Shown here one piece after another: positions 15,570 through 19,855 of a stretch of DNA of 19,855 bases (the first letter of the stretch is position 1; each line of letters opens with the position of its first letter). Made by a program: the position numbers and the translations under genes. Below the pieces are notes generated by a model that was given only the letters and a program-made list of their open reading frames with translations, made no database searches and was not told the DNA's origin. The stretch is from Aquimarina sp. (GTDB lineage: Bacteria; Bacteroidota; Bacteroidia; Flavobacteriales; Flavobacteriaceae): positions 1 through 19,855 of the forward strand of contig NZVW01000049.1 of the NCBI GenBank assembly GCA_002697475.1, in the 5' to 3' direction.

Positions 15570-16079
15570 TTAAAAACTTCTGATAATAATACTTCTGGCA
15601 TTACCAGTCATCTTAAACTTTAAACTATTTGACAGTTCGTTAGTCCCAAATCTTTCAAAATATAGGTTATCTCCCTCCTGCATAAGCTCCAGACCGGTTG
15701 ATGATTTTGGATCGAACGAATAATCCAGCACTACATTATTTTGTCCATTCTGAGAAATTGTCTTTTGAATTTCAAAAGATGTTTCATCTATCTCAATCAC
15801 ATTATTATTGCCATTTTGCACTAAAACGATATTAGACCTACTGGCATTGACATTTGCATTAATATCGTTTCTCTGACCAACCTGTTGAATAAAAATGGAA
15901 TTTGAGGTTGAAGAATTCATACTAGTATCCCTATTTGGATTTTCAATATTGATCTGTGATAACAGAATCATCTGATTATCTACCGATAGAACCGTATCAG
16001 GATTTGAGTTGTCATTTTGAGCAATAACGCTGATAACTGAGAAAAAGAAAACGCTTAGCAAGCAAAAGTATCTTTTCAT
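15570..16079 (-). CDS. csgB: Minor curlin (CsgB-like nucleator)
   Basis: A 169-residue exported protein, signal peptide about 1-20 (cleaved before QNDN). It has a non-repetitive region of about 40 residues, then curlin-type repeats with QxGxxN at Q66, Q88 and Q110, spaced exactly 22 residues apart, and a fourth, altered copy at Q134 (QEGDN). This is the curlin strand-loop-strand repeat length. The C-terminal repeat is degenerate and ends GNARSIIIRSF, with basic residues like the divergent last repeat of E. coli CsgB. Fewer, less regular repeats than the neighbouring CsgA and its place before csgE suggest a nucleator. Order here is csgA then csgB, the reverse of E. coli csgBAC. Confidence 0.8.
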   Translation of the reverse strand: MKRYFCLLSVFFFSVISVIAQNDNSNPDTVLSVDNQMILLSQINIENPNRDTSMNSSTSNSIFIQQVGQRNDINANVNASRSNIVLVQNGNNNVIEIDETSFEIQKTISQNGQNNVVLDYSFDPKSSTGLELMQEGDNLYFERFGTNELSNSLKFKMTGNARSIIIRSF

Positions 16080-16115
16080 AAAGAGTTATTTTCTATGTTA
16101 TTTAAAATGAGTGAA

Positions 16116-16150
16116 AGAAGAGCCGTATTCATAAAGAATACAACTCTTCT
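16116..16150 (-). promoter_or_regulatory. Strand-specific hairpin between csgA and csgB
   Basis: In minus-strand RNA, the 15 nt from 16150 to 16136 pair without a break with those from 16130 to 16116, around a 5-nt loop; two of the pairs are U-G wobbles. On the plus strand those two positions would be C-A mismatches, so the structure is complete only in the curli transcript. No T-run follows. It sits in the 102-nt gap after csgA, the longest gap in the run. It may stabilise the csgA message or reduce downstream expression. Confidence 0.7.
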
Positions 16151-16181
16151 TGTCTATTTACTGGTTTGGTTTACTTATTTA

Positions 16182-17699
16182 TTAGTTAGAACCTGTCTGA
16201 GTTACAATAGCTGAGTTAGCAGTTCCATTCTGTAGAATGATGCTACTATTCATATTACCTGATTGCGTAACAAACGTAAAGTTATCTGCTCCAAGCTGAG
16301 TATCTTCAGCTAAGTTCATATCACCAGCCTGAAAAATATCACTGATATTTCCTGCTCCGCTCTGAGAAGATAAAGCTATATTTTCATTACCTAATTGAAT
16401 TTGGCTAACGATATTTCCTTCTCCAGATAATCCAGATCCTCCTTCTTGAGAAGCTTCAGCAATGTTACCATCACCTATCTGGAATTGTTGAGAAAAGTTC
16501 TCTCCACCAAAAGTTAAAATATTTTGAGTCACAGCAGCACTGTTTCCATTACCTAATTGAGTCTGAGTAATGATGTTGTCATCCTCCTCGTGTCTACCGA
16601 AAGCAACGTTTTCATCTCCTGACTGGAACTGGTCAACAGTACCTCCTCTAGAAGTGAAGAAAAATCCTCCCTGAACTGCTTCTGCACTGTTCCCTACTCC
16701 ACTCTGAGATTGAATAGCAGTGTTTTCAGTACCTGATTGAGTTACAAGCGCTAGGTTTTCGTCACCTCCCTGATCCTGATCAGATACGTTGTCACTTCCG
16801 TTTTGTGAAGCATCTGCAATGTTTCCGTTACCTATTTGGATTTGTAATACAGAGTTATTACCTCCAAAAGAACCTAAATTTTGGTCTGCAGAAGCACTGT
16901 TTCCATCTCCTAACTGTCCCTGACCTATGTAGTTGTTATCTTCTTCATGGTTAGCAAAAGCAGTGTTTTCTTCACCAATCTGGATTTGTTCTACTGTACC
17001 TCCTCTTGAATCAAACAAACTACTTCCCTGAATTGATGTAGCCGAGTTACCTCCACCATCTTGATCCTGATAAAGACTGTTGTCAGTTCCCCACTGCTCG
17101 CCCACAGCAGAGTTAGACTCTCCTAACTGGTACTGTTCTGAAGCATTAGCTTCTCCTACCTGAGCTATAGTGGCTGAATTAAAACCTCCTTCTTGTAAGC
17201 TTCCACTAAAATTTGATGCCCCTTCCTGAGAAGAAGTTGCAGAATTAGAGTCCCCAAACTGCAACTGTACAGCAGTATTGAATTCCCCTTCCTGTGTGGT
17301 AGTTGCAGTGTTAGCATTACCTTCCTGTAATTGGTCAGATAAGTTATCTCCTCCAAAAAAAGCAAGATTTTGAGAAGCACTGGCAGAGTTACCATCACCA
17401 ATTTGCTCCTGGTAAACCTGGTTTCTATCTTCTTCGTGTTGTGCGAATGCTGAGTTTTTGTTACCGGTTTGTGTCTGTACAACTAAACCATTCCTGGAAG
17501 CAAAAGAATCACTTCCTTGAACAGCCACTGCTGTATTAGACATCCCTTCCTGTGTTGTAACTGATCCATTTTCAAGACCTGTTTGTGTAATATCAGCACT
17601 GTTGTTATCCCCTGTTTGTGTAACATTGCTGTTATTAGACTGAGCAACCATCATAGTTGCACTTAGCAAGGCTGCTAAGCTAAAAACGACTTTTTTCAT
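16182..17699 (-). CDS. csgA: Giant major curlin (CsgA-like functional amyloid subunit)
   Basis: A 505-residue exported protein and the first gene of the curli run. The ATG at 17699 gives a normal signal peptide (MKKVVFSLAALLSATMMVA, then Q). The upstream in-frame ATG at 17747 would put 16 residues before it and is rejected. The mature part is almost entirely curlin strand units of the form QxGxxNxAxxx, 11 residues each. From Q28 to Q501 I count 41 key positions, most exactly 11 apart, against about 10 strands in E. coli CsgA. The exceptions are 15-, 16- and 17-residue steps. Three of the key positions are His in HEED (88, 251, 370). The mature sequence has no Cys or Pro, one Lys (81) and five Arg, and is acidic. 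It should form a very long beta-solenoid amyloid. Confidence 0.93.
   Translation of the reverse strand: MKKVVFSLAALLSATMMVAQSNNSNVTQTGDNNSADITQTGLENGSVTTQEGMSNTAVAVQGSDSFASRNGLVVQTQTGNKNSAFAQHEEDRNQVYQEQIGDGNSASASQNLAFFGGDNLSDQLQEGNANTATTTQEGEFNTAVQLQFGDSNSATSSQEGASNFSGSLQEGGFNSATIAQVGEANASEQYQLGESNSAVGEQWGTDNSLYQDQDGGGNSATSIQGSSLFDSRGGTVEQIQIGEENTAFANHEEDNNYIGQGQLGDGNSASADQNLGSFGGNNSVLQIQIGNGNIADASQNGSDNVSDQDQGGDENLALVTQSGTENTAIQSQSGVGNSAEAVQGGFFFTSRGGTVDQFQSGDENVAFGRHEEDDNIITQTQLGNGNSAAVTQNILTFGGENFSQQFQIGDGNIAEASQEGGSGLSGEGNIVSQIQLGNENIALSSQSGAGNISDIFQAGDMNLAEDTQLGADNFTFVTQSGNMNSSIILQNGTANSAIVTQTGSN
16479..16673 (-). repeat. Curlin super-module 3 (Q343-Q407)
   Basis: The same steps: Q343, Q359, H370, Q381, Q392, Q407. 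It contains FTSRGG, HEEDDN and TFGGEN. It begins 55 residues (five plain units) after module 2 ends. A further longer step of 17 residues (Q418 to Q435) follows it but has no HEED. Confidence 0.85.
16836..17030 (-). repeat. Curlin super-module 2 (Q224-Q288)
   Basis: The same steps of 16, 11, 11, 11 and 15: Q224, Q240, H251, Q262, Q273, Q288. It contains FDSRGG, HEEDNN and SFGGNN. It begins 99 residues (nine plain units) after module 1 ends. Confidence 0.85.
17325..17519 (-). repeat. Curlin super-module 1 (Q61-Q125)
   Basis: The key-residue steps are 16, 11, 11, 11 and 15 residues, 64 in total: Q61, Q77, H88, Q99, Q110, Q125. It contains FASRNG in the first, longer loop, HEEDRN at 88-93 in place of QxGxxN, and FFGGDN in the last, longer loop. 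Confidence 0.85.
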
Positions 17700-17922
17700 A
17701 CGTAAAATATAATTAAAATGATTAATGAGTTTTAATTTCAAAAACACATAAGTTTAGTGCACAGAATATCATATATCATAGTCAAAAAAACTTTGATTCT
17801 GCACAATTCGGGAGATTTAAAGGGGTAGCTTTTTTAATCCTAATCTTTTAAAGCATTCCCAAATTTATAAAATATTTAATGCGATATTCCTTAAATATTT
17901 AAGATTTCGATGAAATACAAAT
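17700..17922 (-). promoter_or_regulatory. Leader and presumed promoter region of the curli operon
   Basis: The 339-bp gap between csgA and the glutamine synthetase gene must contain the curli promoter, but I find no good TTTG/TAnnTTTG pair. About 70-85 nt before the csgA ATG, the minus strand has a T-run, then a tandem ATGATAT repeat, flanked by imperfectly mirrored GTGCAGAAT and ATTCTGTGCAC. This could be a binding site for an activator or an alternative sigma factor. Confidence 0.4.
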
Positions 17923-17957
17923 AAAAAAACTCGCAAAAACTTAGGTTTTCGCGAGTT
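17923..17957 (-). terminator. Rho-independent terminator after the glutamine synthetase gene
   Basis: On the minus strand, AACTCGCGAAAAC pairs with GTTTTTGCGAGTT (13 bp with one wobble) around a 4-nt loop, followed by a run of T. It lies about 80 bp after the glnN stop and insulates the curli operon from readthrough. Confidence 0.9.
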
Positions 17958-18038
17958 CATAGGGGTTAAACAAATGTTATAGATTTTAAAATATATTTTC
18001 CGACAAATAAAGAAGTAAGTAACTTCCTACTTATTTGA

Positions 18039-19855
18039 TTATCTGGTGAATAATAACTCTCTATATTTAGTTAAAGGCCATAGTTCATCATCAACCAATA
18101 GTTCTAATTTATCACAACTGTATCTGATTTCATCAAACAAAGGCTTTACCTTAAAGCAATAATCATTAGCTTTTTCTTCCAAGTCCTCAAGTTTATTTGC
18201 CTTTTTCCTCTCCTCAGTCATCTCGTTAACCTTGGTATTTATTTTACCAATATGCTCAGAGATCTCTTCTATAATCTCCATCTGCTCCTTAGCAAATTTC
18301 TTAAAATCATTACCATAAAGTTCCTTAAGCCCAGAAACATTATTAATCAAGGTATTCTGATACTTGATTGCAGTAGGAATGACATGATTTCTAGCGATAT
18401 CACCAAGTACTCTACCTTCAATCTGAATCCTCATTACATACTCTTCTACTTCAATTTCATAGCGAGCTTCAGCTTCAATTTTATTCATCACTCCCATTTC
18501 CTCAAAAAGTTTTAAACTTTTATCAGCAACTTTAACTTTTAGTGCTTCAGGAGTTGTTTTATTATTACTTAGACCTCTTTTCTTAGCTTCCTTTTCCCAC
18601 TCTTCACCATATCCATTACCTTCAAAAAGGATTTTCTTCGATTCCTTAATATATTCTCTCAACACATTAAAGATAGCCTCATCCTTCTTAAGATCTTTCT
18701 TTTCGATTAGTTGATCTACTTCTTTTTTAAATTCTACTAATTGTTTTGCTACAATTGTATTTAAAATAGTCATAGGGTTAGCACAATTCGCTTTAGAACC
18801 TACTGCTCTGAACTCAAACTTATTTCCTGTAAAAGCAAAAGGTGAGGTTCTGTTACGATCTGTGTTATCTAAAAGTATGTTAGGAATTTTACCAACTACA
18901 TTAAGTTTTAAATCTGTTTTTTCCTTTGGTGAAAGTTTACCATCTGTCACACCTTCCAGTTCTTTTAATACCGCAGTAAGCTGATCTCCGATAAACACAG
19001 ACATAATAGCCGGTGGTGCCTCATTAGCACCTAATCTATGATCATTACTTGCAGAAGCAATACCCGCTCTCATCAATTCTTCATTATCATTAATCGCTTT
19101 TATCGTATTGATAAAAAACGTAAGGAACTGCAAATTACTCATTGGAGTCTTCCCTGGTCCTAGCAAATTAACACCTGTATCCGTTCCCAGAGACCAGTTA
19201 TTATGCTTACCCGAACCATTAACTCCTGCAAATGGTTTTTCGTGCAGTAAAACTTTAAGATTATGTCTTGCTGCAACTTTACCCATCACATCCATCAATA
19301 ATGAGTTATGATCTACTGCCAGGTTAGTTTCTTCATAAATTGGTGCCAACTCGAACTGATTTGGTGCCACTTCATTATGTCTTGTTTTAACAGGAATCCC
19401 CAGTTTCATACACTCAACTTCCAGATCCATCATAAAATTAAGTGCCCTTGTAGGAATACTACCAAAATAATGGTCGTCTAATTGCTGACCCTTAGCCGGA
19501 GAATGTCCTAATAACGTTCTACCGGTCATCACTATATCAGGTCTGCTGCTAGCTAAAGCATTATCTATTAAAAAATATTCTTGCTCCCACCCTAATGAAG
19601 CATTAACTTTTTTTACATTTTTATCAAAATACTTAGCTACAGATGTAGCCGCATTATCAACTGCTTGTAATGCTCTTAATAAAGGTGTTTTAAAATCTAA
19701 TGCTTCACCTGTATACGCTACAAATACTGTAGGGATACAAAGTGTAGTTCCGTATATAAATGCAGGTGATGTAGGGTCCCAAGCCGTATATCCTCGTGCT
19801 TCAAAAGTATTTCTTATCCCTCCGTTAGGAAATGAAGAGGCATCAGGCTCTTGCT
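18039..19855 (-). CDS. glnN: Type III glutamine synthetase (GlnN), 5' end outside the window
   Basis: GlnN makes glutamine from glutamate, ammonia and ATP. The frame is open from the stop at 18039 to the window edge, about 605 residues of a family usually near 730, so about 125 N-terminal residues are missing. A GTG at 19532 is internal and not the start: upstream of it the frame encodes ALDFKTPLLRALQ, then VNASLGWEQEYFLIDNALAS, conserved in GSIII. Downstream are TGRTLLGHSPAKGQQLDDHY, KTRHNEVAPNQFELAPIYEE, LLHEKPFAGVNGSGKHNNWS and NDHRLGANEAPPAI, covering ammonium/glutamate and nucleotide-binding segments. The C-terminal helical region (about the last 120 visible residues) is typical of GSIII. 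It is common in Bacteroidetes. Confidence 0.95.
   Translation of the reverse strand, partial: QEPDASSFPNGGIRNTFEARGYTAWDPTSPAFIYGTTLCIPTVFVAYTGEALDFKTPLLRALQAVDNAATSVAKYFDKNVKKVNASLGWEQEYFLIDNALASSRPDIVMTGRTLLGHSPAKGQQLDDHYFGSIPTRALNFMMDLEVECMKLGIPVKTRHNEVAPNQFELAPIYEETNLAVDHNSLLMDVMGKVAARHNLKVLLHEKPFAGVNGSGKHNNWSLGTDTGVNLLGPGKTPMSNLQFLTFFINTIKAINDNEELMRAGIASASNDHRLGANEAPPAIMSVFIGDQLTAVLKELEGVTDGKLSPKEKTDLKLNVVGKIPNILLDNTDRNRTSPFAFTGNKFEFRAVGSKANCANPMTILNTIVAKQLVEFKKEVDQLIEKKDLKKDEAIFNVLREYIKESKKILFEGNGYGEEWEKEAKKRGLSNNKTTPEALKVKVADKSLKLFEEMGVMNKIEAEARYEIEVEEYVMRIQIEGRVLGDIARNHVIPTAIKYQNTLINNVSGLKELYGNDFKKFAKEQMEIIEEISEHIGKINTKVNEMTEERKKANKLEDLEEKANDYCFKVKPLFDEIRYSCDKLELLVDDELWPLTKYRELLFTR

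Noticed and set aside
17165..17482. Minus-strand ORF in another frame of csgA
   Set aside because: It comes from the repetitive codons of csgA and shows no signal peptide or domain.
16182..17699. The repeats as a CRISPR array or DNA-level satellite
   Set aside because: The periodicity is in the protein (11 residues) and the codons vary between copies; there are no identical direct DNA repeats with spacers.
17700..17747. Longer N-terminus for csgA starting at 17747
   Set aside because: It adds 16 residues before a complete signal peptide; the internal ATG at 17699 explains the protein better.
19530..19532. GTG at 19532 as the start of the glutamine synthetase gene
   Set aside because: The frame stays open upstream and encodes conserved GSIII segments such as GWEQEYFLID, so the real start is beyond the window.

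Overview
The window looks like chromosomal DNA of a marine or soil Flavobacteriaceae member (Bacteroidota). It is AT-rich and has few Shine-Dalgarno sites. It carries a Bacteroidota-type TAnnTTTG promoter, a GLPGLI-family gene beside an outer-membrane barrel gene, a type III glutamine synthetase, and many exported proteins whose signal peptides end in 'AQ'. I cannot name the genus from sequence alone.

Layout. Positions 1-2626 (+ strand) hold a tight housekeeping run: folE, cysS and yidD. Positions 2633-6425 (- strand) are an accessory block encoding a small secreted Cys-containing protein, a GLPGLI-family protein and a 905-residue TonB-receptor-like barrel. It sits between yidD and lgt. Positions 6574-8259 (+) carry lgt, then a SYLF-domain secreted protein. 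Positions 8336-9412 (-) carry prfA. Positions 9516-10123 (+) hold two small unrecognised ORFs separated by a hairpin. Positions 10133-11314 (-) carry purM.

The main attraction is 11439-17699 (-): a complete curli (type VIII secretion, functional amyloid) operon in the order csgA, csgB-like, csgE, csgF, csgG, then a lipoprotein of unknown function. Several parts depart from the E. coli scheme. The major curlin is giant, with 41 strand units of 11 residues against about 10 in E. coli CsgA. It contains three identically built 64-residue super-modules in which one strand's QxGxxN motif is replaced by HEEDxN, and these hold the only three histidines of the mature protein. CsgE carries an extra N-terminal domain resembling the curli chaperone CsgH. 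CsgG is fused to a predicted small outer-membrane barrel and a very basic tail. The last gene encodes a surface-type lipoprotein with CarboxypepD_reg, FN3 and TolB-like propeller regions. A 15-bp hairpin that pairs fully only in the operon's own RNA separates csgA from the remaining genes.

How the genes would work together (inference): CsgE and its CsgH-like domain would keep curlin unfolded and deliver it to the CsgG-CsgF pore. The CsgB-like protein would nucleate fibres, the giant CsgA would form them, and the propeller lipoprotein may anchor or bind at the cell surface.

At the right edge, 18039-19855 (-) is the 3' five-sixths or so of a GlnN-type glutamine synthetase gene. A strong terminator separates it from the curli operon. 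I saw no tRNA, rRNA, CRISPR array or insertion sequence.
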